Below, piece by piece: positions 23,536 through 35,890 of a stretch of 64,000 nucleotides of DNA. Source of the stretch: Congeria kusceri (lineage: Eukaryota > Mollusca > Bivalvia > Myida > Dreissenidae); NCBI GenBank assembly GCA_027627225.1, contig CM051034.1:16476980-16540979 (forward strand), given 5' to 3'. A program made the translations under genes and the position numbers. The first letter of the stretch is position 1. Each line of letters starts with the position of its first letter. The notes beneath the pieces are model-generated. The model did not search any database and was not told the origin of the DNA. It worked only from the letters and a program-made list of their open reading frames with translations.

Positions 23536-23845
23536 GACGATTTGTCCAAAAATAGCACCGATCTACAAGAAGTGGTTTACAACCCTTAACAAATGTATAT
23601 GCATATACAGTATGTACATGCATGTGTTTACATAAAACACACTATACAATTCAACAAAATTATAATTTAGCGACAACGACTTACAAAATATGGCACTTTT
23701 TTCCAACCATACTAACGAGTGACAGTTTTGGAATCATTTATGACGTTATTTTTATGACGTTAGAATACACGAACTTGTGACGTTTAAGCTTATCTCGCGC
23801 AATTTTATTTATTTATTGTCTAGAAAGCATAAACTAAAAAGAAAA

Positions 23846-23995
23846 TTTGTTGATTTCAGTGAAAGATCGTATTTTATTTCACTCGTGATCGTAGAAAATA
23901 GATATTTAAACTCGTGGCTGCGCCACTCGTGAAAATATCATTTTCTATGACCACTCGTGAAATAAAATACGATCTTACACCGAAATCAACAAATA
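23846..23995. repeat. Near-complete 150-bp foldback element
   Basis: Arms of about 70 bp pair almost throughout: 'tttgttgatttc' with 'gaaatcaacaaa', 'gatcgtattttatttcac' with 'gtgaaataaaatacgatc', and 'ctcgtgg' with 'ccactcgtg' around a 'ctgcg' centre. Both arms carry 'cactcgtga'. The ORF at 23914-24105 is a by-product. Confidence 0.8.
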
Positions 23996-24860
23996 TCCTC
24001 TATATATTGTATAGCCGTGTATTATGTGCAACATTTAGGAGCCCCATTTGCATTGTAATCTGTAAATTTGTTGTCATGATTTATCGCGTGCACGAGATAC
24101 TATAATATAATTAATGATCATTTTCGTATTTCGTATTTGGAAACGACTACATATATCTTTACTGCCGACTTATCCAGGAAACTCTCGCATATTAGAGAAG
24201 ATATGTCTCCTGCACTGTTTGTTTTATGATCAAAACATGTGTGCACAATTGAAATAAGAATTATTATTTTTTGTCTGTCAAATCATAACATGTGCTCTGT
24301 ATTTCACCATGATTTCGTTAAGGGTTTATATTGCATGAAGGTAAAATATTCCTTTTTATTGAAAACTGAAACAATATTTATCTCAGAAATAAAAAATAAT
24401 GTGGGAACCAATCAAGAGTATCGGTACGTTAATGGTTATAGAAAAAAAAAATGATTCCAATTAAAGCACAATAATTGCATGTTTTCATTGTGGGGTTTGA
24501 ACCAAAAAGTTTTTCATTTATACATACCGACCACAGTTGATTATAAAATGAATTGTGCATTCTATCAAAAGCTAATGTAAAGAGCGCATAATCATTCGAA
24601 CGTGAATGTTTCGTAATAATCATAAATACAGCGTTAAAAGTAGGACCGATACGTCCAGTAAATATAATATACATATAACATTATTGATGCGCTTTGATTT
24701 GCATAATGAAAATAATGTACCGTGTATATTATAAACGAGTCAGAAAATTATGTGTAGCACTCTAGCCAATACGCAAAATAAAACCGCCATGACGAATGCG
24801 TATTTTTGCATGCTGCAAGGTTCAGTGGAGAATATAGTACACTTACCAAAAATACGTTTT
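23996..24860. other. Non-coding stretch, nothing recognised
   Basis: Short open frames at 24239-24454 and 24429-24674 have no recognisable motif. I see no element boundaries. Confidence 0.35.
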
Positions 24861-24861
24861 G

Positions 24862-25200
24862 GCCAATGATTTATGAAACGTCAATGTCAATGGATCTCAG
24901 GAAATAGTAATTTCTATAGGTCTGTGAATTGAATTCAATCAGAAAATAATTTACAGCACACAGTGGAGGTATGTGGAGGCTGAACAGTCTGATGATCCTA
25001 AATTGGAATCCAATATCCAAGGGTGTCCTCAGCGATATTTATTCTACTGTAAATGGAAATATGTTTGGAATATTGCATACATAAGTATCATTTACAATAT
25101 TGCAGTCAAATATGAGTTATAATTGTTACAATTTTTTGTCTGTGTTAAAGTAAATTTTTAATAAACATGTTAACCTTTACAACAACAGTAACTGACGACG
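24862..25200 (+). repeat. Dispersed repeat family A, copy 2
   Basis: Collinear with 35567-35890: 'ggccaatg' ... 'ataggtctgtg' ... 'caatcagaaaa' ... 'cctgatgat'-like phrase ... 'atattgcaatca'-like phrase. Part of it also occurs inverted at 20440-20600. Function unknown. Confidence 0.7.
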
Positions 25201-25379
25201 AATATCTTGAGCGAATATTTACAACCAAAGTTTATTATCGTCACGTATAATTGTTTATATAACTACAATTAATCGCACTTTTAATTCTAGACGACATCTT
25301 TGTTTTACTTATTACGTTCTGTATTTCCTGATCTAAACGTTAATTGTTGATTTGTCCATTTTCGAAGAAAAATTTCGAT

Positions 25380-26390
25380 TTTAGATTGGGGAATGTCGTT
25401 GGGCGGGCGGGTTAGGGCCGGCGGGCGTAGTGGCGGCGTCAACCTTTTGTTTCCGTTCTTTAACTCGAGAACGGATTGAGCTATTGTAATGAAATTTTAA
25501 ACATAGATACCCTATAGTGAGATCTTACTTCGGATTGCATATGGAATGGATGGGGTCAAGGTCACTGTTACTAAAAATAGAAAAACGGTTCCCGCTGAAT
25601 AACTTGAAAAAGCATTTAAATATTTTAATGAAACTTAATACATAAATATCTTATATTAAGACCTCCCTTGGGATTGCATATTAAGTGGATGGGGTCAAGG
25701 GCAAGGTCACTGTTCCTAAAAATAGAAAAAAACGGTTTCCGCTCAATAACTTGAGAACGATATGACATATTTTAATGAAACGTAATTCATAGGGATTGTG
25801 AATGGGGTGGGTGGGGTCAAAGCCACTGTTACTAAAAATAGAAAAAACGTTTTTTTGCTCAAAAACTTGAGAACGCATTGAGATATTTTAATGAAACTTA
25901 ATACATAGATATCTTAGTTTTTGAGACCTTGCTTGGGATTGCGTATGGGATGGGTCGGGTCTAGGTCACTGTTACTAAAAATAGGAAAACGGTTTCCGCT
26001 CAATAACTTGAGAACACATTGAGATATTTTAATGAAACTATATACATAGTTATCTTATATCTAGACCTCGCTTGGGATTGCATATATGGCGGTGGTGGGG
26101 TCAAAATCACCGTTACTAAAAATAGACAAACATTTTCCCCCCAATAGCTTGGAAGACATTGAGACATTTTAATGAAACCGTTACTAAAAATAGACAAATA
26201 TTTTCTCCCCAATAGCTTGGAAGACATTGAGACATTTTAATGAAACCTTATATGTAGACCTCGCTTGGGATTGCATATGGGGTTGGTGGGGTCAAGGTCA
26301 AGGTCACCATTACTGAACATTTTATTTTTGTGCTGACTTCAATGCATTTCTTTGAAAATAAATGGTTTTCGTGGAATTTCCACGTTTCTT
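25380..26390. repeat. Tandem array, about 115-147 bp unit, about 6 units
   Basis: Begins with a G-rich leader 'gggcgggcgggttagggc' and then repeats 'cggtttccgctcaataactt', 'attttaatgaaac', 'cttgggattgcatatg' and 'ggggtcaaggtcactgttac'. Unit starts near 25586, 25733, 25848, 25990, 26124 and 26192; the last spacing is short because of an internal duplication. Arrays of this wording are familiar from bivalve genomes. Minus-strand ORFs within it are by-products. Confidence 0.8.
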
Positions 26391-27720
26391 GTCTAGTTTT
26401 CTGATTCTGTGCTTGGCATTGAAATGTCTAAACGAAAAAAAAAAAATTTGCATTTGAAATAAGGAAATACTTTGCCATTCTGAATAACTTTTTGAAAATT
26501 CAAGTGGCTTTCAATACTTCCTTATAAGATAGTTTAAGAAACTCATGCAGATGAAAACATAGTTAATGCATAAGAAAAGTACTTCTGCTCATCAATAAAT
26601 AGCCACAATTATAGATTGCACAGTATAGTTGTAGTATTTGACCATTTTGCCATATTATTGACAACCTCTTAATTAATTTCTTCCATTTCTGATTTTAATC
26701 AAAATATTGCATCGTTTTCAAACCAGTCAAAACAAGGTCAATATAATTGTCAATTGCATGCATTGACCATATTCTTTATTTTATTGGGAGTGAGAGGGCT
26801 CTATAGTGACTTTTCTACAGAAAACAAATCCTATCAGTTGTCACAATTAATATACACATTTTATTAATATTCGTTTTTAAACAATGTGTCATCTTGCATT
26901 TTCAGAAAACGTATTATAAAAAACGCCCAAACAATATGTCACTCTTCTGGTAATTCACTCATATAATATAATATAATAATTAAAGGTCGAATAAATAACT
27001 TTGGGAAAATGGTTTTGCAATAACATGTGTCTTCTTATGTATATCTATAGGTGTTATGTTAAAAGAAATCTATTTATTTCATCATGACATCTATAGATAT
27101 TATTATATTAAAATATTATTATATAGAGATACAGTTCAAAGAGCGATTTAAAATGATAAATTACGGCAAAAATACCTTATCACACATATTGACATTAGAG
27201 GCTCTTTTAAGTATGACAGGTATATTCATATTTACAATTCACAGACATTCCGAAATCAAAACGCATATTGGAACAACCAAGTATGTAGAAATATTTGCTA
27301 ATGTATTGTGTGTTGATGTTGTTTTTTTTCTCCGGGTAATGGTTACCACGACATTTGGACATTTCCTTCCATTATGATTTTAATAAATAACAGTCCAAGA
27401 AGACGCCGTAAATGTGATAAAACATCGGATTTGTGGCATAGTATTTTTCATTTTTTAAAATAAAACAGATATGTGTATTTCATTATAATTAGTATCCTTT
27501 TATAGTTGTTTAAGATAACCAATCCAGTAAATATTTAGTTGACTAAACAGCAAAATCATAATCTTAACAATAAAATAGACCTATTTAATAAATACTTCAT
27601 TTTAAGATAGGTGTACAAAATGTAGCATATATGTTAAACCCTATCATAAATTTACATCTTTTAGACAAACATCGATAATAATGCAAGACAATTGTGTATG
27701 TTTTATTATTGCTTATATCA
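26391..27720. other. Mostly non-coding; one small repeat fragment
   Basis: A run of A near 26436 and AT-rich DNA. On the minus strand 26925-26990 matches the 'accagaagagtgacatat' part of the 811-bp repeat. The ORF at 27084-27377 has no recognisable domain. Confidence 0.4.
26925..26990 (-). repeat. Inverted fragment of the 811-bp repeat
   Basis: Read on the minus strand it shows the 'accagaagagtgacatat' phrase and the flanking 'aattattatat' run seen at 18299-18345 and 19116-19165. This shows that the 811-bp family is dispersed, not only tandem. Confidence 0.6.
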
Positions 27721-27726
27721 TGTTGT

Positions 27727-28120
27727 CTTAATGATTATTACAGAGGTCAATTGTCCATACTACATCTTAATGATTTTTACAGAGGTCAATTGTCCATACT
27801 ACATCTTAATGATTATTACAGAGGTCAATTGTCCATACTACATCTTAATGATTATTACAGAGGTAAATTGTCCATACTACATCTTAATGATTATTACAGA
27901 GGTCAATTGTCCATACTGCATCTTAATGATTATTACAGAGGTCAATTATCCATACTACATCTTAATGATTATTACAGAGGTCAATTGTCCATACTACATC
28001 TTAATGATTATTACAGAGGTCAATTGTCCATACTACATCCGTCAAGTCTTTATTGGTAATTACGGCATCAATTGTCCATACTACATCCATCAAGTCTTTA
28101 TTGGTAATTATGACATCTCA
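27727..28120. repeat. 39-bp minisatellite, 8 units, then a 48-bp pair
   Basis: 'cagaggtcaattgtccatac' recurs at 39-bp spacing eight times from 27741 to 28014, with almost no divergence. Two 48-bp units starting at 28024 and 28072 follow, sharing 'ttgtccatactacatcc' with a new partner 'gtctttattggtaatta'. Because 39 is divisible by three, two plus-strand frames stay open (for example repeats of LNDYYRGQLSILH). I do not regard them as genes. Confidence 0.9.
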
Positions 28121-31100
28121 TTTCTATTGAAACAAGCCCCATACCATTAACGACAGCATAATGGTTTACAAAACTAAATTACATATTGTAGAATACGACA
28201 AGGTAGTGACCTTAGTCATATTATCCCTATAAAATATGCAAACAGATGAAAAGTCCAATAATATACACCCATGGGCACTTCAAACTAGACCTTCACTTAA
28301 TCAGATATTACTTTTGTATTTTTAGCCCGAATTTATCCAAAGTTTTCAAGAACACAAACTAATATATTAGACTTCGAAATATTTAGTTTTCTTTATTGAG
28401 AAATTTCATTTTCATATTCAACATAACAAAAATAAAACATAATATCAAATCAAAAATTCGTCAAAATGCGATAACGAAATAAAGTCATCAGTGTATATAT
28501 ATGTTTCATCAGATGTATTCATTAATGTCAAACCCATCATTTGTGGGCTTCACAAACAATAACACCGAACATTCAATAACAAAGAATACGCGTACAGTGT
28601 GAAGCTTTTTATCGGAATTACATGTATCAACTAAAACAAACAAGACATAAAACAGAAATCTATTTGGAAAAAAAAGAATTTATCGTTCAAATAAATTGAT
28701 AACATTGTAATATACTTAACTGAAAATTGGTATTATTTTGTGCAATAGCAAGGAAATTAGAGAATACTTATACTGGTCTACGTTTTCAGTAATTCGCTTA
28801 CTGTTGAATATTATATTATGATGAAACGCACTGTCGATGAAGAAATGAAATAATACAGGGAAAATGACTGCCTCCAGTATCATATATCATCTAAGCCTAT
28901 GGGGGCTCACGTCTCATCTTATAACACCCATAAGAGCACAAGAGGGGAGATTTCATGTCCTAGTCTGCTCGTTATATTCGACATTTGTTGACAGTCCGCA
29001 AGAAATGACATCCTAATCTGTCTCAACTTAAGGGTTAATTATTCCCAATATACATGCTTTTTTGTGGTCGTAAGATTTTTATGACATAACATTGTGTAAT
29101 TTCATTTAAACACATTTTCATACCATACAAGGGCTTTACAAAACAAATGTCTACGCTCAGATAAAGGACATAAGCGGAGTAGGAGGGAATAATAAAATCT
29201 GTAGTGAGTATATGCGCAAATGTTAAAATGTCTTTAACACAGTCAAAAAATAAATCACCAAGCACCACGAATGGCTTTTATTTTCCAACTTTGTTTACTA
29301 GGTCTCGATGGCTGCAGTGAAGAACTGTAGATACTTCGGGTCTTTATTGTCTAAAGTCAGCAATTATCTATCAGCTAGCATGGTATTGTAACAGAAGTTA
29401 GAATTAGAAAACGAGAAACTGCTAATATTTCTCTTTGACTAAAACACGTGTTGATGTATGCGAAGAATTGCCCAACTGTCTGTCTCAGCAACGAAAATAC
29501 ACAATGTGGATAATGACAGCAATTCATAAGATTCAGGGTAATGGCAAACTGACGTCACAAACAAAATCGCATACAAAATCAATCATGTTTTACGAAAACG
29601 GTTCTTTGTTCTCAGCGGACTGCGGAAAAAAAATCGTTGGTGAACACATAGGGAAAACATAAATCTCTAACTGGCTATGCAGTAGGGAAATTCGAAAGTC
29701 ATTTGTTTCAATCAAGTGACATATTTGCCATACAACATCGTAAACAATACAGAAAACACTAAACAAATTACATGTTTGTTCACCTACTGGAACAGTTAGT
29801 GTTTAGCTTTTGTTGTGGTGGATGGTGGTGGTAGGGTAAGTTATGTCAACTATGTATCAATGAAGCTGTATCCGCAGCAATAAACATGACACCTTTCAAT
29901 GAGTTACGTCAATTATAATGAACCATCAGCAAAACCCACACTATTTTTTCAGGCATTAGACTCTGAATCACGCCACGTTTAGAGGAATAAACAATTTATA
30001 TAGATTAGGGACGGTTGTTTTAACACATGGACTATTGGAATAATGTAAAATGCAATTTTTATTATGGCAGAGATGTAAATTTGTAGTGATATTACATTTC
30101 TCTATTATCAATATTATTTTTTGCACCACACTTAACATTTGACGTTGATATAAATAAATACCTGGGGTCGTATCCACAACAATCGTTCGTCTTAATATGA
30201 CAGTGAAATTAGACTGTGCTTGTAGTGCTTCTAAATACTGGGCAATATTCGTTTTTATTACCAGTGCGTGTTGGTTCTTCATCTTAACTTCATGTACAAA
30301 TAATTACATATCTGGATTTTGTCCATACTCAACTTGATTTTTTTCCGAAAAGCAAATAAATCTCGTATTTCTTTAGGCCATAGATTAATAACAATTATCA
30401 AAATGCTGACAGCGTAGAAAGACTGTTGGCGACAGAAGAAACTAAAAGAATGCGAATTATGAGTGCAGTTTTGCTTAAAGGAAACATTTGTTTGAATAAA
30501 GTTCAATTTCCCACCTTTAAACTTTATCATTTGGCTTCTTATTTCAATAGTATACGAGCATAATGAAAACTAATTTGTAAGTAAAGAAAAAATATTTTGT
30601 TCGAGCAAATTATCTTATGCAAACGGAATTATATACATGCCATACAAGTCAATCCGCAAAAGCCAGAGTAACCGATGAAGCGTAGTAGTTACGCGCACCG
30701 ATTGTTAGTACTTCTTAGCCAAATATCTATAAATAAGCATGTTTATTTATAAATAAACAAGTTTTTTTATAAATAAACATGTTTATTTATAGATCTTTGT
30801 TTGTAGCCTACTGAGTCAAAATAGATCATACGATGCAAACTCTCGATTGTCCATAGTAAAGTTTAAAATCAATAAATTGCAGTAATTTGTTGTCAAAATA
30901 TTCAGAAGAAGAATTGGTAACAAGAAAAAACACTTTTGCAACGAGTCAAAATAATTGATGTAGCGCATTAATTTGGTGGTCTTATTCCAGGACACTCCGG
31001 TAAATATTTCGGTTACATACAAGTAAATAGCAAAAGTAGGGGTATCATTAGTTTAAAGTTGTTTTTTTTTAATTGACCTTGTTACAAACTGAAATTGTAA

Positions 31101-31840
31101 TAAATCACATGGTATACACATTATTATACATATGACCTTATCTTAAATAATTAAAATGTAAGAAAACGGGTGTGAAATTTTGCTGTTTTGAAGAAGGACC
31201 CTTTCTGGTTTCGACTTACTGACAAATAGCATGCAAAGAAAAGAAGTAGCTTGCCGCGATACCTGTATGTGAAATTACCCTCTCAAAAGACCGTTGGCTT
31301 CCGCCAACAGTCTAAACATGAAAACGATTTGCGTTTATCAATATAAGAATACAAATATCGATTCTGTTTTGAACAATGATGTATTAGCATGATACAGATT
31401 TCCACTTCTTCTCTATCCGGTTCCGATTTATTGAATCAATTCTGACAGAAGAAACAGAATGCCTAACAATTATACTGTGAGAAATAAATTAAATAATTAT
31501 TTATTTAACACATTGTGACGCAATTACAGTACTTTAATTGGTCATACATTTCGAGCGCTTCCTAGTACTTCAAAATATTGTCACACGGGACTGACTATTA
31601 GCATACGGTAGCATAACTTGTTAGCGCTGGGCGAATATTGAGCTACATTTAATATTTGAAATATTCGCTTCAGCAAATTTAGCCCTATATGAAAAGTAAC
31701 ACTAAATTTATTGCACGTGTTATAAATAAGACAATTCATACGGATATGTGATGGAAGCGTTAGATGTCATGACAGATGTCTTTCAGTAACATGCAATGTG
31801 GTTTGCAGCCTTAGCCCGTGGGGAGAGCATTACTAAGAAT
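28121..31840. other. Non-coding stretch
   Basis: No exon or RNA recognised over 3.7 kb. The short frames (for example 29435-29662 and 29968-30282) carry no family motif. The only structure I can support is the palindromic triplet at 30731-30790. Confidence 0.35.
30731..30790. repeat. Three 20-bp palindromic units with forkhead-like cores
   Basis: Units 30731-30750, 30751-30770 and 30771-30790 follow 'aaataaacatgtttatttat'. A 22-bp perfect palindrome spans 30769-30790. ATAAACA cores resemble forkhead-factor sites, but simple-sequence origin is equally possible. Confidence 0.6.
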
Positions 31841-32129
31841 TTTATTCTTGAAACTTTATTTGCTTAAACGTCTATTTCTACATATAAAATACATATTCAA
31901 CGGCGTTGTACAATAATAAATAAATGTAAAAATAAAACATCATCTACACTGATACATCAATAAAGTGACAATCATGAATAATAAGTTATCATAACTCATC
32001 AGAATACAAATACCTTATTTACAGAGAGATATAGAAGTGAAAATTATACGATAAATATTCACTAATAACACCAACAGACATCAAACCACTAGCAGAAGGA
32101 ATCTTTTTAATGTTATGTGACTACACATT

Positions 32130-32750
32130 TCAAAACAATGTAAAATAATCTCTAAAGAAATGACTTTTCAAATGTTTCTTGAAAGTGTTCACTGACTCGC
32201 TTTGTCTTAAGTTCAAAGGCAGTTCATTCCAAAGAATATGTCCAACAGTACTGAAACTTCTGTCACTGAAAGTCTTCATCTTATTGAAAGGAACAACATA
32301 ACAACCAAATGATGATTCCGAGGATCTAAGTGTGCGTTTTGAGACTTTACTGGACAAAAGTTCAATTAGATATTGTGGGGCGTTCCCAACAGAACAGTTG
32401 TACATGTAAGTAAGAATTTTAAAATTAATTCTCGCCTTAATGGGTAACCAGTGCAGATCATACAGTGCCTGTTTGGAACTGTCATACATATTTCTGTTCA
32501 AAACAAGTTTAGCACACATAAATCGAATACGTTGCAATTTACCAATTTCTGCCTGAGTGATACCATAGAGAATGACATTGCAATAATCTAAATGAGAAAT
32601 CACTAATGACAGAACTAAGATCTCAGTCGCTTCTTTGGTTATGAATTTACGGATACTCTTGATTTTAAAATAGTTCAACATTGCAGTTTTACACTTTCGT
32701 TTAACATGCTCTTTGAAATTTAGAGAAAAGCGCCAAGATATTTGATACAA
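32130..32750 (-). pseudogene. Reverse transcriptase C-terminal region, shifted frame
   Basis: Continues the protein after the frameshift: 'LNFKEHVKRKC', 'SHLDYCNVILYGI', 'IGKLQRIRFMCAKLVL', 'LHWLPIKARINFKI', 'GNAPQYLIELL' and a C-terminus 'FKKHLKSHFFRDYF'. These are the standard post-catalytic motifs of CR1-like ORF2. Upstream codons in this frame ('YQISWRFS') are the out-of-frame reading of 'YLGAFL', which places a small deletion of about 32735 where residues after GAFL are missing. Confidence 0.85.
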
Positions 32751-33700
32751 TTCTGTAATTTAATGTTATCACCACAGACGTCAATTTCTTTGGTTTTACA
32801 CTTATTTAATTGATGGCGACTGCCAAACATTATTAACTCTGTCTTAGACGCATTCATTTTTAGTTTATTACTGTTCATCCAGTCATTGATAACAAGAGCA
32901 CAATCTTTAAGTTCCTGAATTGCTGTCTCCTCTGCGTTTGTTGTTGGCTGGAAGCGTGTATTCGCCGTATGGTCGTCCGCAAATCCAAAAACGGAAATGG
33001 ATGGGGGCACAATATCAAAAATAGTTCCCGCATAGGTCAGGTAGAGCCAGGGACCCAAACAACTTCCCTGCGGAACACTACATCTGAGATCGCGTTGAGC
33101 TGACAATGTTTCATTCACCCTCACACAACAGCTGCGTGGTCGCAGGTATGAGTCTACCCATTCCATCGCTGAACCACAGACACCATACTGCTTCTTCAGA
33201 ACTTGGATGAGGATGTCATGGTTGATCGTATCGAATGCGGCACTAAGGTCTATAGCTATAAGTGCTGTAACCTCTTGATGTTCCATCCCATCAAGTATAT
33301 CATTCACTAGCCGAAGTAGAGCCGACTCGCACGAGTGGAACTGTCTATAAGCGGATTGGTTCTTAGGGAGTAGGTTGTGATCATTTACATGTTTATTCAG
33401 TCTATAAAGTGCCGATTTTTCTATCAATTTCGATAGAAATGACAAATTGCTGACAGGACGATAATTGGCTAATTTCAGTTCAAGTCCAGACTTTTTCAAA
33501 AGTGGTTTGACAATTGCCTGTTTCCATTTTTTCGGAAAAACTCCTTGAGTTAGGGACAGATTAACTAGCCTGGTAATTGAAGGCAGTAGCTCGTTAAGGA
33601 ATGACTTTAACACTTTTGTTGGCAAAATATCCAGTTCTGAGGACTTTGTTTGTAATTTACAAATAAGTTTTCGTAACTGACGTAGGGACGATCTAAACAT
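32720..33700 (-). pseudogene. Reverse transcriptase domain fragment
   Basis: The 326-residue frame covers RT fingers and palm: 'ELDILPTKVLKSF', 'NYRPVSNLSFLSKLIEK', motif A 'IAIDLSAAFDTINHDIL', motif B 'SVPQGSCLGPWLY', motif C 'FGFADDHT' (FADD in place of the common YADD) and 'IKYLGAFL'. This order and wording belong to non-LTR retrotransposon ORF2 proteins of the CR1/Jockey type. The first Met lies just inside the 5' truncation, so it is not a native start. The frame ends at a frameshift near 32735, after which the C-terminal part continues in another frame. Confidence 0.85.
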
Positions 33701-33715
33701 GATGGTGTTGTTTTG

Positions 33716-34695
33716 TGTCCTTCAATTTTCCAAGAATAATACGAACAGTTTTACATTTAACTAGAAACTTACCTCATTGGATAGCACATAAGTTATTCGC
33801 TGTATCGGAAGACTGGCATGTTGTTTTTTTCTTAAAAGACCTCATTATGTTGAATAATATGTAGAGTTTAGGCGATGATAATTAACTGCGTACTTTAATT
33901 CTGATTGCCGTTTACGATAACACTACTAGCAACATTTGGAGGCATGTGAAACGATATAGGTAAATGCGTTTATCATCTGTATTTGTTTATGCACTGCAGT
34001 GCAGAAACCGTGCCATGTACATGTATTATAGAACAAAGCTTATGTTTCATTTGATATTTCTTGTTAGGTTGAAAGCATTTAACCGCACCTAAATATTCAC
34101 TCAATAAAATAGAATAATAAGCAAAGTTTAGCAATACGACATCACATTATTATTATTCGAATTGTTTTATGATACATTAAAACGCTAGAAAGTACACATC
34201 ATAAATGAATTCCATATTCATCCGGGTTCACTTTTTAACAAATGTATGCTCTATACTTGACAATAAAATGGGAAGTGGTTTACCACTTGGAAGAAATATT
34301 TACTATTTACCTGACTTTTCATAATAAGGACACGGAGTGACATTGGAACGAATATGATGTCGTTAATGTAACCTATGCCATGAAAATGGAGATTACCAAT
34401 ACATATTTCATAAAAATGTACAACTGATCTGTTTTATTTCACTCTTGGACTATAGATGAGGCGGAGAAAAGGGGTTTTGTTTTGTCGATTTGGACAAACT
34501 AAGCACTTGCACAACGGTTACAAAATTGATGTCATTTTATATTTTGTTATAATTATGTAATTGAATCATATATATATATATATATACCTTGTATCTTGTT
34601 TAGTATGCAATTGTTAACATGCATAATTATTACATAACACGCAGTAGTTTCAGTAATTATTCCTACGAATATACATTTCCGAACTGCATTGGTGT
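33716..34695. other. Non-coding stretch with a short (AT)n tract
   Basis: A (TA)n run lies at 34568-34586. I see nothing else. Confidence 0.4.
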
Positions 34696-34699
34696 ATAC

Positions 34700-34912
34700 C
34701 GTTTGTTATTTATAGGAAATACTAATTACACTTAATATTACTTTCGAACTAGGCCGAGCAATTTCCCATTATTTTCTTTAAATTAAAGCGGAGTTATATT
34801 GTTATAGCAGTTAATTTTATAGTCGGTTCAGCGACCTTGCATTAACATGTTCTGAGTGATTGCACGGCTTCTTGTTAAATACTAGTGTTACACCGTTAAT
34901 TTATATTATCAG
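34700..34912 (+). repeat. Segment matching 23130-23345 (repeat family B)
   Basis: Same order of short matches as 23130-23345. Together with family A at 35567 this makes a collinear pair of segments with 23.1-25.2 kb. Confidence 0.55.
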
Positions 34913-34919
34913 ACCGTCT

Positions 34920-35566
34920 ATAAGGCCAAAACAATATTCTATTTTTGGGAAACCTGACCCTACCTAGCAACTCTCCCCGACCCATAAGTTTTTAGCAACG
35001 ATTGTTTTCCGCGAAATCCGCATCCGTCAGATTTTAGATAATTTTCAATGTTTTTGACGTAAATGTGTCTTTTAAAAAGTGTCACAAAATCTCAATCCCG
35101 ACTCTACCTAACCTTTTTGAGACCGTTGCCCGAAACGTCCAATTTATTTATTTTTTGGCCTTATTGAAACGTCATGAAAATACAATATAGTGTCTGATGT
35201 CAATTGTTAAACATTACTTTTAATTCATCTAGTGTATTCACTAAGAAAATAAAATTAAATCTGGATGTATTCTGTCATTATATAAGAGTTGTCACAGATC
35301 TCCGCGACAAACTTAACTAACAGTACAGAACATCATGGTATAAAACAAACTTTAACTGATGTGAAAATTGAAATGTCATGCATATTTCAGACAAATGTAT
35401 TCAAATACAATATCATATGACGCTTTAGTAAAATGTAAACAAGCGACGCACGGCAAACGTTGTGTATGTTTTCATATTTGATAGAAACATATTTTGCTTG
35501 ACACATGTTTAAATAGTCATTGGACGTTATATTAAATATTCAACGAGTAAACCAAATCTGATAACG
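34920..35566. other. Non-coding; repeat-like segment with 'cctgaccctacctagcaac'
   Basis: 34930-35170 loosely resembles, inverted, the 'tagggtcgggtca' segment near 15850. No coding sequence recognised. Confidence 0.3.
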
Positions 35567-35890
35567 GCCAATGCTTAATTAAATGCCAACGAATCTCAGA
35601 AAATAGCGTGTTCAATAGGTCTGTGCATTTACATCAATCAGAAAAAAATTTGCGGCGGTTGATGCTCAAAAGCCTGATGATACTAAAATTGAAATCCAAG
35701 CGTCAATTGCTTATTCAGACAGGTCATTATTTTGCTGTGAATGGGAACATAATAACTTGGACTAATATATCCAGAAGTACCATTTCAAATATTGCAATCA
35801 CTTAGTGGTGATAATGGTGATAACTTTTGTCTCTGTTTACGGCATTGCAAATAAAACTATTCACAGTTTAATATCAATAAATGACGATGA
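35567..35890 (+). repeat. Dispersed repeat family A, copy 3
   Basis: Collinear with 24862-25200 at moderate identity; both also share a portion with the inverted 20440-20600. The ORF at 35608-35805 lies within it and is not conserved in the other copies. Confidence 0.7.

Larger units (their letters stand above)
31845..33715 (-). mobile_element. 5'-truncated non-LTR retrotransposon, CR1/L2/Jockey-like
   Basis: Contains a reverse transcriptase and its C-terminal extension in two frames, followed by a 3' UTR with 'gtacaacgccgttgaat', which resembles the 3' ends of CR1/L2-like elements. No endonuclease domain lies upstream, so the copy is 5'-truncated, as is usual after incomplete target-primed reverse transcription. 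The frames are broken, so it is dead. Confidence 0.8.

Noticed and set aside
27692..28150. 152- and 121-codon overlapping ORFs as repeat proteins
   Set aside because: Both are translations of the same 39-bp minisatellite in different frames. No start context, splice signal or family supports coding.
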